In this document: positions 8,535 to 17,378 of the stretch, one piece after another
How the letters are laid out: every line of letters begins with the position of its first letter
Numbering within the stretch: position 1 is the first letter of the stretch
The notes under the pieces: generated by a model
What the model saw: only the letters and a program-made list of their open reading frames with translations
What the model was told of the DNA's origin: nothing
The model's database searches: none
Position numbers and translations under genes: made by a program
From: Bacteroidota bacterium
GTDB lineage: Bacteria > Bacteroidota > Bacteroidia > Bacteroidales > UBA932
DNA length: 61,299 nt
Assembly: GCA_029567375.1 (NCBI GenBank)
Contig: JAKQLB010000168.1
Span: 1 to 61,299, forward strand
Reading direction: 5' to 3'

Positions 8535-10619
8535 ATGAAACCTAAATCTCACACTCTCCGCAAGTTGGCGCTGGCTATCGTACCGGCCATCTGCCTGTTA
8601 AGCGGTTGTTCGCAAAAAGAGTTTTCGTTTGACTATGCCGAGCATCTGGGTAATCTGACCCCTTGCATAGTGGAACAGGATACAACCGTCGTTATTCTCA
8701 GGGATTATTTCCCGAAAATGAACGATATGGATACTCTCACCATCATCACTTCTGCAGAAGCTCCTTTTCTGGTGATGTATGAGTGTTATGACACGGTGGA
8801 TGGAGTGGAAAAATTTTGTCCTTTGCTCGTCAAAAATGCCATTCCGGCGAAGCTCGAAGGAGTGGATAAGAGCCAGGCTCCGAAGATGTCCACCCTGCCT
8901 GCAGGCAGCTCCGGCAAAGATTTCTTCATCAAAATAGATGGGGGAATGGAACAGCTGGTAATCCTATGGGAGGGTCGAATTCTCGAACGTGGTCGCCACT
9001 TTGATCTACTCAGCGACTCGCTGGTGAGAGTAAGGGCACCCAGAGCAGCACGCAAAGTGGAGCGCTCACACATTCAAGCTTTTGCGGCCAACGTTTCCGG
9101 AGTCGGTAACGATATACTCATACCCCTCGAATTTGGAAAGGTAATCAGAGATCCGGCGCAACTCAAGCGCACCGATAAACATTCACAAATACTCTATTCG
9201 CTACTCATAGACCGTTTTGTAAATGGAAACATTGATAACGATTGGAGCATTGGAGATCCTTCGCTGGTGCATCCCAAGGTGGATTATTGGGGCGGAGATT
9301 TGGCAGGAGTAACTGCCAAAATAAAGGATGGTTACTTCCGCGATCTGGGCATCAATACCATCTGGCTCTCGCCAATTACCCAGAATCCCTATGACGCTTG
9401 GGGATACGCACCTGATCCCGGCACGAAGTTCAGCGGATATCACGGCTACTGGCCAATCTTCGCCACCCGTATCGACGACCGTTTCGGCACTGATGAGGAG
9501 CTCAACGAACTGTTGTCAGAGGCTCACGCGGCAGATATGAACGTGATACTCGATTATGTTTCCAATCATATGCATATCGAGAGTCCCACTCTCAAGGCAC
9601 ATCCGGATTGGACTACCCCTTCATACACCCCTGACGGCCGCAAAAACCGCGAATTGTGGGATGAATTCCGTCTCACCACTTGGTTTGACGACCACATTCC
9701 CTCTTTTGACCTTGAGAGGGAGGAGATCTGCCGCCAGCTTTCGGATACCGCACTGTTCTGGATGCAAAATTATGATTTTGACGGCTACAGGCACGATGCC
9801 ACCAAACATATTCCGGAGGGCTACTGGCGTCTCCTGACCAGAAAACTCCTCGATTCGCTGCCCGAAAAGAGTCTCTACCAGATAGGAGAGACCTATGGCT
9901 CGCTATCGCTGATTTCATTATATGTCAAGCCGGGTATGCTCGATGGTCAGTTTGATTTCAATGTGTATGATACCTATATCTGGGCTACGACGCGTCCGGA
10001 TGGCTCTTTTGAGGGTCTTGCGGGTTGTATTGATGCCAACCTTGGGGTCTACGGCTACCATAATCTTATGGGATATATCTCCGGCAACCACGATCGTCCT
10101 CGATATGTCTGTCTGGCATCGGGTGATGTGAAGCACGATGAGGACCAGAAGCTCGCAGGGTGGAAACGAGATATTGTCGTAAGCGATACTATGGCTTACC
10201 GTAAGTTGGCTATGCTTCACGCGTTAAACCTTACGCTCCCCGGAGTACCCTGCATTTATTACGGAGATGAGTATGGTCAGCCGGGTGCAAACGATCCCGA
10301 CAATCGCCGTTGGATGGAGTTTGAAGGCTACAGCAGCCATGAGCAGCAAGTGGCCGATGCTGTCAAGGAGCTGACGCACCTGCGCCGTTATTCGATGCCT
10401 CTGATGTATGGGGATTATTTCCGGCTTGCAGCTGAAAATGATATTTTCGCATATATGCGTTCATATATGGGCGAGGCCTTCATTACATTCCTCAACAAAT
10501 CTGCAGACTCTCGTGAAATCTCCGTTTCTTTGCCCTTCGGGCTTGAATATAACGGCTCATCGACTGTTAGCGTGACTCTTGAACCCTATTCTTATCTGAT
10601 TATTGAAACAAATAAATAA
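8535..10619 (+). CDS. GH13 alpha-amylase-family lipoprotein
   Basis: A 694-residue lipoprotein (lipobox LSGC, Cys25). The first ~210 residues contain beta-rich sequence with no motif I can name. The GH13 barrel starts near residue 217 (SLLIDRFVNGNIDNDW) and has the catalytic set Asp421 (GYRHDATKH), Glu452 (IGETYG) and Asp520 (SGNHDRPRY). The DRFxNGD-type opening resembles neopullulanase/cyclomaltodextrinase or MalS-like amylases more than SusG. A beta-sandwich domain C ends the protein. It should act on alpha-glucan in the outer membrane, facing either outward or into the periplasm. It is an extra enzyme relative to the classic B. theta sus operon (susA, susB, susG). Confidence 0.85.
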   Translation: MKPKSHTLRKLALAIVPAICLLSGCSQKEFSFDYAEHLGNLTPCIVEQDTTVVILRDYFPKMNDMDTLTIITSAEAPFLVMYECYDTVDGVEKFCPLLVKNAIPAKLEGVDKSQAPKMSTLPAGSSGKDFFIKIDGGMEQLVILWEGRILERGRHFDLLSDSLVRVRAPRAARKVERSHIQAFAANVSGVGNDILIPLEFGKVIRDPAQLKRTDKHSQILYSLLIDRFVNGNIDNDWSIGDPSLVHPKVDYWGGDLAGVTAKIKDGYFRDLGINTIWLSPITQNPYDAWGYAPDPGTKFSGYHGYWPIFATRIDDRFGTDEELNELLSEAHAADMNVILDYVSNHMHIESPTLKAHPDWTTPSYTPDGRKNRELWDEFRLTTWFDDHIPSFDLEREEICRQLSDTALFWMQNYDFDGYRHDATKHIPEGYWRLLTRKLLDSLPEKSLYQIGETYGSLSLISLYVKPGMLDGQFDFNVYDTYIWATTRPDGSFEGLAGCIDANLGVYGYHNLMGYISGNHDRPRYVCLASGDVKHDEDQKLAGWKRDIVVSDTMAYRKLAMLHALNLTLPGVPCIYYGDEYGQPGANDPDNRRWMEFEGYSSHEQQVADAVKELTHLRRYSMPLMYGDYFRLAAENDIFAYMRSYMGEAFITFLNKSADSREISVSLPFGLEYNGSSTVSVTLEPYSYLIIETNK

Positions 10620-10631
10620 AATATACTATCT

Positions 10632-12029
10632 ATGAAACGTTATCTCTTATTTTTGATCATTGCAACCTTTGCGCTGTTTGGTTGCAAGCCTGGCCAACCG
10701 GAAGGCAATTTTTCCAATATTGAGCACCCCGAATGGGTAAAGGATGCTGTTATATACGAAGTTAACATCCGCCAGTACACTCCTGAAGGCACATTCGCTG
10801 CATTTGAACAACATCTTGACCGTCTGCAGCAGATCGGAGTCGATGTGCTCTGGCTTATGCCGATCCATCCTATAGGAGAAGAGGGTCGTAAAGGCACTCT
10901 CGGCAGTTATTATTCAATAAAGGATTATTGCGAGATCAATCCCGAATTTGGAACGATAGAAGACTTCAAACAACTCCTTGAGGCTGCCCATCAGAGGGGC
11001 TTCAAAGTAATTCTCGACTGGGTTGCAAACCATACTGCGAGAGATGCAAAATGGACGGTGGAGCATACCGAATGGTATTACAAGGACTCTCTGGGCAACC
11101 TCGCCATCCAGTATGACTGGACGGACATTGCCCGTCTCAATTATGAAAATCAGGATTTGAGGGAAGAGATGTTTGCCGCAATGAAATATTGGATTGAGCT
11201 CGGGGTTGACGGTTTCCGCTGTGATGTAGCAGCTGAACTTCCTACAGATTTCTGGAATGACGCGGTAGCACGCCTCAAAGAGATCAAGCCCGACATCTTT
11301 ATGCTCGCCGAGGCGGAGAAAGCAGAACTGCAATACGATGCATTTAACGCCTATTACACCTGGGATCAGATGCACAATTGGTATGCTCTTGCAGCAGGAA
11401 AGATTGATGCCGACTCCATTGCCAACTTCTATGTAAATTATCAGGATAGGAGCGGAATGCCTTCCAATACCATTCCGATGAACTTTACCACTAACCACGA
11501 CCAGAATTCCTGGTACGGTACCTGTACGGAAATGTATGGCCCCGCCGTCAGACAGTTTGCAGTTCTATCGTTTGTGGTTCCCGGAATGCCGTTGATTTAC
11601 AGCGGCCAGGAGGCAGGTCTGGATAAGCGTCTTGAGTTTTTTGAGAAAGATCTTATAGACTGGGAGGCCGACCAAGACAATATGGCCGATTTTTACAGGG
11701 AACTGATAGCTATGCGTGACAAACATGCCTGCCTCTGGGCCCAGCCCTGGGGTGGTGTAATGGTCATTCTCCCCTCTGACAGACCTGAGGAGATCTTTGT
11801 TTTCGAGAGAGAAGCCGAAGGCGACCTTTGTCTGGCCATGTTCAATTTTTCCGATCAGACAGTTACATTCAATGTTGACAACCATGTTGTTACGAGGGAC
11901 TCAGAGTTTACATTGCCTCCTCATGGGTATCATATTATTTTCAGCATAGGCGAATGTTTTGGCGACTGTGATGAGCCCGGTGAAACAGAAACAGACGCAG
12001 AGGTAGAAACCGAAACCACAAAGAAGTAG
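10632..12029 (+). CDS. GH13 alpha-amylase-family lipoprotein with acidic tail
   Basis: A 465-residue GH13 lipoprotein (lipobox ALFGC, Cys18) of minimal architecture: barrel from about residue 35 (DAVIYEVNIRQYTPEG) with catalytic Asp198 (GFRCDVAAELP), Glu227 (LAEAEK) and Asp290 (TNHDQNS), then a short domain C. The last ~25 residues are a Cys-containing (GDCDEPG), Thr/Glu-rich tail (ETETDAEVETETTKK) that looks unstructured and is unlike the other three amylases here. It lies 12 bases after the previous GH13 gene and 3 bases before susA, so it is co-transcribed. Specificity cannot be read from sequence. Confidence 0.85.
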   Translation: MKRYLLFLIIATFALFGCKPGQPEGNFSNIEHPEWVKDAVIYEVNIRQYTPEGTFAAFEQHLDRLQQIGVDVLWLMPIHPIGEEGRKGTLGSYYSIKDYCEINPEFGTIEDFKQLLEAAHQRGFKVILDWVANHTARDAKWTVEHTEWYYKDSLGNLAIQYDWTDIARLNYENQDLREEMFAAMKYWIELGVDGFRCDVAAELPTDFWNDAVARLKEIKPDIFMLAEAEKAELQYDAFNAYYTWDQMHNWYALAAGKIDADSIANFYVNYQDRSGMPSNTIPMNFTTNHDQNSWYGTCTEMYGPAVRQFAVLSFVVPGMPLIYSGQEAGLDKRLEFFEKDLIDWEADQDNMADFYRELIAMRDKHACLWAQPWGGVMVILPSDRPEEIFVFEREAEGDLCLAMFNFSDQTVTFNVDNHVVTRDSEFTLPPHGYHIIFSIGECFGDCDEPGETETDAEVETETTKK

Positions 12030-12032
12030 TTC

Positions 12033-13898
12033 ATGCGCAGGATAACTGCACTTGTGCTTCTACTGCTGGTCAGTGCGGTGGGATTTGCACAGGTAATAGA
12101 GCGTGTTGAGCCGCCTTGCTGGTGGGTGGGAATGAAAACTGACCTTCAGTTGCTCATCAAGGGTGACAACATCCGCGGTTCCACTCTGATTCTTGCTCCC
12201 GAAGATGCCAAACGGGGAGTCTCCGTAGGGAAAATCCATAACGGCGACAGCCCTAACTATATCTTTGCAGATATCAAGATAGGGGCAAGGACTCCCGCTG
12301 CCGGATATCATTTTATCCTTGTCACTCCCGATCAAGACTCCATAAGATTTGAGTATAATATTCACAATCGTGAAAAAGGTTCCGCGCAACGCGCCTCCTT
12401 CGGCCCTCAGGATGTGGTTTATCTGCTGATGCCGGATCGTTTCGCCAATGGCGACTATTCAAATGATTCAGTAGAAGGGGCGATTGAGAAATGCGACCGT
12501 TCACTGCCTGAAGGACGTCATGGAGGCGATATTCAGGGCATCATCGACCATCTGGACTACATTGCCGAGCTTGGAGTTACGGCCATCTGGTCTACACCTA
12601 TGCTCTTTGACAACGAAGAAGAGTACTCCTATCACGGTTATGCCTGTGCTGATTATTATCGCATCGATCCTAGATATGGCACGAATGCTCTTTACAGGGA
12701 GTTTGTAGAGAAAGCGGCGGGAAAAGGGATAAAGGTAATAATGGATATGGTGCCTAACCATTGTGGAGTTGCACACTGGTGGATGGAGGACCTCCCTCTT
12801 GACAACTGGGTGCATATGTACGATTCTTTCACGCGCTCATCTTTTGCCCTTTCGACACACTATGATCCATATGCTTCAAAGTATGACAAGGATGCCTGTA
12901 TCAAGGGCTGGTTTGATACTTCCATGCCCGATATGAATCTGGCGCACCCTTTCGTGCTCAGGTATTTTACTCAGATGGCAGTATGGTGGGTGGAATATGC
13001 CGGTCTGGGAGGTATCCGCGTAGATACTTTTCCCTACTCTGATAAAGCAGCAATGTCCAAATGGGTGAAGAACATCCTCAGGGAATATCCTAAAATGAAC
13101 ATAATGGGCGAATGTTGGTATGGTGATCCTCTCTCATGTTCCTACTGGGAGGGAGTAAAGCAGCACGACGGTTATAATTCAAACCTCCCCTCAATAATGG
13201 ACTTCCCCTTGAGGGATGCCATCATTGCAGGCTTTGCCGACGATTCCGACACTCCCTTCTGGGGTGAAGGCCTAGTCAGAGTGTACAACTCCCTTTCACT
13301 TGATTTTGTTTATAATAATCCTTCGAATATTCTGATATTTGCCAATAATCACGATACAAATCGTCTGGCTCACGATCTGAAGGGGGATTTTGCCAAGCAG
13401 AAGATGGTTATGGCCCTTTTGGCTACAATGCGTGGAGTACCACAGCTCTATTATGGAGATGAACTCGGATTTGTGAGCAAGGATGGGACTACCGGCCACT
13501 CGCAGGAGAGAATAGATTTTCCGGGCGGTTGGCAGAGCGACCGAGTCAATCTTTTTAACAGGAACGGACGGAGTGCTGCTCAGAATGATCTGTTTGATTA
13601 TACGTCGCGCCTCATGAATTGGAGAAAGGGATCAAAAGCCGTTACACAGGGCTCTATGCTTCATTATCGTCCGGAAAATGATAATGTATATGTCTATTTC
13701 AGATATGTGAGAAAAGAGGTTGTCATGGTTGTGATCAACAACGGACAGAGTGATTTTAAGATCGATTGGAGCAAATATCAGGAAATATCTTCTAAATTTG
13801 CGGCTTCTGTGCGAAATGTTATCACCGGAGAGACTTTCCTTGCGAATAGTTACGTGACGGTGCCCGGACAGAGCGCGGTGATTTTTGAGTTTAAATAA
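12033..13898 (+). CDS. susA: SusA-like periplasmic neopullulanase (GH13)
   Basis: A 621-residue GH13 enzyme, matching the length of B. theta SusA (about 617). It has a signal peptide without lipobox (VSAVGFAQ), so it should be a soluble periplasmic enzyme, unlike the three lipoprotein amylases before it. Residues about 25-110 form the cyclomaltodextrinase N-terminal beta-sandwich (RVEPPCWWVGM, LLIKGDNI). The barrel begins at VVYLLMPDRFANGD. Catalytic residues: Asp331 (GIRVDTFPYSD), Glu360 (MGECWYG) and Asp441 (ANNHDTNR). A C-terminal Cyc-maltodextrinase-type domain ends the protein. Expected to cut imported malto-oligosaccharides to smaller sugars. No GH97 susB or susR is seen in this window. 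Confidence 0.88.
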   Translation: MRRITALVLLLLVSAVGFAQVIERVEPPCWWVGMKTDLQLLIKGDNIRGSTLILAPEDAKRGVSVGKIHNGDSPNYIFADIKIGARTPAAGYHFILVTPDQDSIRFEYNIHNREKGSAQRASFGPQDVVYLLMPDRFANGDYSNDSVEGAIEKCDRSLPEGRHGGDIQGIIDHLDYIAELGVTAIWSTPMLFDNEEEYSYHGYACADYYRIDPRYGTNALYREFVEKAAGKGIKVIMDMVPNHCGVAHWWMEDLPLDNWVHMYDSFTRSSFALSTHYDPYASKYDKDACIKGWFDTSMPDMNLAHPFVLRYFTQMAVWWVEYAGLGGIRVDTFPYSDKAAMSKWVKNILREYPKMNIMGECWYGDPLSCSYWEGVKQHDGYNSNLPSIMDFPLRDAIIAGFADDSDTPFWGEGLVRVYNSLSLDFVYNNPSNILIFANNHDTNRLAHDLKGDFAKQKMVMALLATMRGVPQLYYGDELGFVSKDGTTGHSQERIDFPGGWQSDRVNLFNRNGRSAAQNDLFDYTSRLMNWRKGSKAVTQGSMLHYRPENDNVYVYFRYVRKEVVMVVINNGQSDFKIDWSKYQEISSKFAASVRNVITGETFLANSYVTVPGQSAVIFEFK

Positions 13899-13913
13899 AT
13901 AGAGATAGCCAAT

Positions 13914-14834
13914 ATGAAACCGACACTTTTGATACTTGCAGCCGGTATGGGCTCGCGCTATGGTTCTCTCAAACAGATGGATGGACTTGGTCCCTCCGGT
14001 GAGACTATCATAGATTATTCGATTTATGATGCGATCAGAGCCGGTTTCGGCAAGGTCGTGTTTGTGATAAGACACTCATTTGCCGAGGAATTCAAAGAGA
14101 TCTTTGCCCCGGAAAGATTTGGCGGAAAGATTGAGGTGGAGTTTGTTTTTCAGGAGCTGGAATCTCTGCCGGAAGGCTATTCGGTTCCCGAAGGCAGGGT
14201 AAAACCGTGGGGTACAAACCATGCGGTAATGATGGCTAAAGGGGTTATAAAAGAGCCCTTTGCAGTGATTAATGCCGATGATTTCTATGGCAAGGAGAGT
14301 TTTCAGATAATGGCGAACCACCTCCGTAAGATAGCAGGCACCAGGGGCAAATACGCTATGGTAGGTTATCACCTGGAAAATACCCTTTCCGAGTTCGGGA
14401 CGGTATCACGTGGAATTTGTGTGACAGATGTTGACTACAATCTGATAAGCGTCGTAGAGCGCACCTCCATCCAACGCAAGGAGTTTGAGATATGTTATAG
14501 TGAAGGTGGAAAGGATTATCCTCTGGCAGCCGATACTTTTGTTTCGATGAATTTTTGGGGTTTTACCCCCGAATATTTCGACTACTCGGAAGAGATGTTC
14601 AAGCAATTCCTCGATGCCGAGAGCACCAAAAACAATCTCAAGGCGGAGTATTTCATTCCTTACGTAGTAGATCTTCTTATACAGAGGGGTGATGCCTCGC
14701 TCAAGGTGCTTGAATGCGATGCCAAATGGTTTGGCGTCACCTACAAGGAGGACAGACCCTTTGTGGTGGAAAAACTCAACCAACTCATTGAGAAGGGAGT
14801 ATATCCGAGAGATCTTTGGGTGAGGGGAGAATAG
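13914..14834 (+). CDS. Nucleotidyltransferase (sugar-1-phosphate type)
   Basis: A 306-residue nucleotidyltransferase of the RmlA/GalU-like fold. The N-terminus carries the nucleotide-binding loop LAAGMGSRYGSLKQ (residues 8-21) and a VINADDFYG motif near 120 that would bind the metal and sugar phosphate. No second domain is apparent. It follows susA by 15 bases with no terminator between, so it appears to be the last gene of the alpha-glucan operon. One reading is that it activates a glucose phosphate derived from starch; that is inference. The exact NTP and sugar cannot be told from the sequence. Confidence 0.8.
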   Translation: MKPTLLILAAGMGSRYGSLKQMDGLGPSGETIIDYSIYDAIRAGFGKVVFVIRHSFAEEFKEIFAPERFGGKIEVEFVFQELESLPEGYSVPEGRVKPWGTNHAVMMAKGVIKEPFAVINADDFYGKESFQIMANHLRKIAGTRGKYAMVGYHLENTLSEFGTVSRGICVTDVDYNLISVVERTSIQRKEFEICYSEGGKDYPLAADTFVSMNFWGFTPEYFDYSEEMFKQFLDAESTKNNLKAEYFIPYVVDLLIQRGDASLKVLECDAKWFGVTYKEDRPFVVEKLNQLIEKGVYPRDLWVRGE

Positions 14835-14886
14835 CTCACTTTATTGGCAGAATAAATTAAATATTTTCAAATCACCGGAAAATATA

Positions 14887-14894
14887 TATTTTTG
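14887..14894 (+). promoter_or_regulatory. Candidate -7 box for rubredoxin
   Basis: TATTTTTG fits the Bacteroidetes TAnnTTTG -7 element, 55 bases before the rubredoxin ATG. No clear -33 element was found. Confidence 0.35.
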
Positions 14895-14948
14895 TGAAAG
14901 ATTCAACTACGGTTGAAACCATTAAATAATTAATAAAATCAGATAGAT

Positions 14949-15110
14949 ATGACAAAGTACGAATGTGACGTTTGCGGATATATTTATGATCCGGCAAAAG
15001 GAGATCCAGATAACGGAATTGATCCCGGAACACCGTTTAGTGAACTTCCTGACGAGTGGGTTTGCCCTCTCTGTTTTGTAGGGAAAGAAGATTTTTCACC
15101 TATAAGCTAA
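14949..15110 (+). CDS. Rubredoxin
   Basis: A 53-residue protein with the complete rubredoxin signature: [10 protein letters not shown] near the N-terminus (Cys6, Cys9) and CPLCFVGK near the C-terminus (Cys39, Cys42), plus the conserved [13 protein letters not shown] and LPDEWVCP segments. The four cysteines bind one iron for cytoplasmic electron transfer, often to peroxide- or superoxide-reducing partners in anaerobes. It stands alone between the alpha-glucan operon and the convergent nitrite reductase cluster and has its own terminator. Partners are not evident nearby. Confidence 0.95.
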   Translation: MTKYECDVCGYIYDPAKGDPDNGIDPGTPFSELPDEWVCPLCFVGKEDFSPIS

Positions 15111-15132
15111 AATAAGAAGGTGAAATAATAAA

Positions 15133-15169
15133 AGATAGCCGTCGGTATTTTGCCGACGGCTATTTTTTT
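15133..15169 (+). terminator. Bidirectional intrinsic terminator
   Basis: A perfect 11-bp stem (ATAGCCGTCGG / CCGACGGCTAT, loop TATTTTG) is followed by a T run on the plus strand and preceded by an A-rich stretch, so it can serve rubredoxin and, on the minus strand, ccsA. Confidence 0.9.
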
Positions 15170-15170
15170 G

Positions 15171-15228
15171 TTACGAGGTATGGGTTGCGGGTTACGAGTT
15201 ACGCGATGCAAGGTGAGTCCAACTCCGT
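15171..15228. repeat. Degenerate GTTACGAGTTACG word run
   Basis: Imperfect words (TTACGAGG, GGTTGCGGGTTACGAGTTACG) between the rubredoxin terminator and the ccsA stop, of the same style as four other intergenic runs in the window. Confidence 0.45.
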
Positions 15229-15233
15229 AACAC

Positions 15234-16019
15234 TTAATATACGTGAATGCTTCCCTGTGCGGAGGGGAGGTAATTTACGCCGATCCATGTAATCAACAGG
15301 AGGATTAAGGCGACGGGAAGGAGCCACAGGGCAACCTTTTCTCGTTTTTCTCCTTGCAATCTAAGATGAATATAAGCCAGATACCCCATTGATGTAACGA
15401 AAGCCCATGTCTCTTTTGGATCCCATGTCCAATAGTGTCCCCAGGCCTCTTTTGCCCATACACACCCCATCAGCATACCCAGTACAAGAAATCCAAACCC
15501 GACGTAAACCAAATTGTCAAGGAGGTCAAATATCTTTTTATCGGAAAGGCCTTTTCGATTAATTTTCCTTAGTTGCACAAATGCTCCTACTGTTGCAGCG
15601 CCAAACATGGCATAAGAGAGGATATAGGAGGTAACGTGGGGTATAAACCATATGCTTTGCAAAGCAGGCATAAGGTTTTTGGAGTGGATTTCCGGCTTAA
15701 ACAGGTTGATGCAGATAAATACGGAGGCCACTAATGCGGAAAAGGATAATAACCACGGATATTTCCATCTGCGATATGTTACATAGCCCACAACCGATAG
15801 AAAAAAGGAGTACCAAAGACGTGTTTCTCCCATTGTTCGCAATGGAGGTCGTTCAATATTTATCCAAAAGCCTATTATAAAGAGGGTATAAATCGATATT
15901 CCCGCAATCATTAAAATATCAGCCAGAACTTTGCTTTTTTTGCGATATACCACAATTCCGGCACTTGCCCACAATATCATGGCAGGTAACGCAAACCATA
16001 TAAAGGTATCCCAATTCAT
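15234..16019 (-). CDS. ccsA: CcsA/ResC-like cytochrome c haem lyase subunit
   Basis: A 261-residue polytopic membrane protein of the System II cytochrome c biogenesis family. The haem-handling tryptophan-rich WWD-type segment is visible as WGHYWTWDPKETW (near residues 192-204), and conserved histidines occur in membrane helices (HVTSYILSYAMFG). With ResB upstream it attaches haem to CXXCH motifs outside the cytoplasmic membrane. It is the last gene of nrfHA-resB-ccsA, where it would mature the nine haem sites of NrfH and NrfA. Confidence 0.9.
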   Translation of the reverse strand: MNWDTFIWFALPAMILWASAGIVVYRKKSKVLADILMIAGISIYTLFIIGFWINIERPPLRTMGETRLWYSFFLSVVGYVTYRRWKYPWLLSFSALVASVFICINLFKPEIHSKNLMPALQSIWFIPHVTSYILSYAMFGAATVGAFVQLRKINRKGLSDKKIFDLLDNLVYVGFGFLVLGMLMGCVWAKEAWGHYWTWDPKETWAFVTSMGYLAYIHLRLQGEKREKVALWLLPVALILLLITWIGVNYLPSAQGSIHVY

Positions 16020-16037
16020 TCTTTTTACTTCTCCTGT

Positions 16038-17315
16038 TTAGTCGGTTAACAAAGTTTTGCGATTTGGCGAATGCCCTCTCACTATCATTACGACAGCGCC
16101 AAGGGCAATCATAATAAATCCGATATATACCGGAACTATCCAAGGGTCGTAGACCAACTCCATACTGCTGTAGGAAGAGAGTCGTCCTGCCGCATTGTCG
16201 TAACCATACTGATATATGGTCCAGCCACCGATACGCAAAGGGTGGTTTACCTCCAGTATGGCACTTTTAGTTGTCCCGTCCGGGGTGTATACTTCTATAT
16301 CTGACATAAAACGCTTGGGCTCAGTAATGGTCATTACAACAGTGTGTTGCTCACTAAGTTCGAGCGTCTTGTAGAGTTGTGCCTGATTACCTCCACATAC
16401 CCATCCTTTACGGACTTCCCCGGTTGAGGGATTGGTCATGGTAATGTGTGCAGCAGGGGTGGCTCCGGGCATTGGAGCTTCGCGGTAGGTACTGTCGCTG
16501 TTGCGTACTGCCTGATGGATATATTCATTCATTTTCAACACCCATCCGTCAAGTTTTCCTGTAGGAGCTTTTGTGTCGATCTGATAGTAGTCAGGAGCCG
16601 ACAATGGTTGAGGCTCTCCCGTTGTCCTGTCTATAATAGTTAGTTTTGGCGGATACTCCTCCATGTCAAAGTCATTGAGTTGAATGGCTATGGGCAACTC
16701 TTTTACTGTCCCTTCAGCATCGTAAACCCGCCATTCCACCTCACCTTCTCTGACATGCATAATATATCGCTCCATATCTGCATGACCCAGGCCACCGGCA
16801 AATAAGACTAACCACAATCCAATATGGTTGAGATAAAAGCCCCAATCTTTAATCTTAAATTTGGCCAGTCGGCGAACGATCAATGAACCTAGCGAAAGAA
16901 GGGTAGTAAAATAGATAAGAATAAATGGCCAGGAGCCTGTCATATTGTTGAATCCCAGCAAAGCAAAGAAGTTGTCGTTGGCATTCGCTGCCCCTGAGGC
17001 GGTTTGAGGAGTAAGTCCCATGATTAATGTAAGGACGAGCAAAGCCGAGATAATGCAAACGGAGAAGGGTACGCCCGTAAACCAACTGAGGAATTTTGAT
17101 TTTTTCAGAGCAAGAGTCAATAGGCACAAGCCTATGATCAAAGCTCCAACAACAAGATTGACAGGTGAAGTAAGCAGATAAAAATTAAACCCTTTAATAG
17201 TTATTTGTAGCATAAATCCTACAAAAACAATCCCTGCCGTTATAGCGATGCTCTCAGGATAGCCCCAAGGCATTTGCCACATCTTACGCTTATTTTCTTG
17301 CTTCATAATTATCAT
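16038..17315 (-). CDS. resB: ResB/CcsB-like cytochrome c biogenesis protein
   Basis: A 425-residue membrane protein with four hydrophobic segments in the first ~190 residues, a long periplasmic domain (about 190-385), and a final membrane helix (WIVPVYIGFIMIALGAVVMIV), the ResB/Ccs1 layout. The periplasmic part includes LRIGGWTIYQYGYD, a recurring ResB motif. It partners CcsA, which starts 18 bases after its stop. The start is uncertain between ATG codons at 17315 and 17306; both lie immediately after a hairpin with a T tract that may limit read-through from nrfA. Confidence 0.85.
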   Translation of the reverse strand: MIIMKQENKRKMWQMPWGYPESIAITAGIVFVGFMLQITIKGFNFYLLTSPVNLVVGALIIGLCLLTLALKKSKFLSWFTGVPFSVCIISALLVLTLIMGLTPQTASGAANANDNFFALLGFNNMTGSWPFILIYFTTLLSLGSLIVRRLAKFKIKDWGFYLNHIGLWLVLFAGGLGHADMERYIMHVREGEVEWRVYDAEGTVKELPIAIQLNDFDMEEYPPKLTIIDRTTGEPQPLSAPDYYQIDTKAPTGKLDGWVLKMNEYIHQAVRNSDSTYREAPMPGATPAAHITMTNPSTGEVRKGWVCGGNQAQLYKTLELSEQHTVVMTITEPKRFMSDIEVYTPDGTTKSAILEVNHPLRIGGWTIYQYGYDNAAGRLSSYSSMELVYDPWIVPVYIGFIMIALGAVVMIVRGHSPNRKTLLTD

Positions 17316-17358
17316 AAAAAACGCCTACATACGCGGTGTTATTCCTTATGTAGGCGTT
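17312..17358 (-). terminator. Hairpin and T tract between nrfA and resB
   Basis: A perfect 12-bp inverted repeat (AACGCCTACATA / TATGTAGGCGTT, 15-base loop) is followed on the minus strand by TTTTTTAT that runs straight into the resB ATG. It has the form of an intrinsic terminator and would lower expression of the maturation genes relative to nrfHA. Confidence 0.75.
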
Positions 17359-17378
17359 ATAATTTATAGGTGTCTGTT

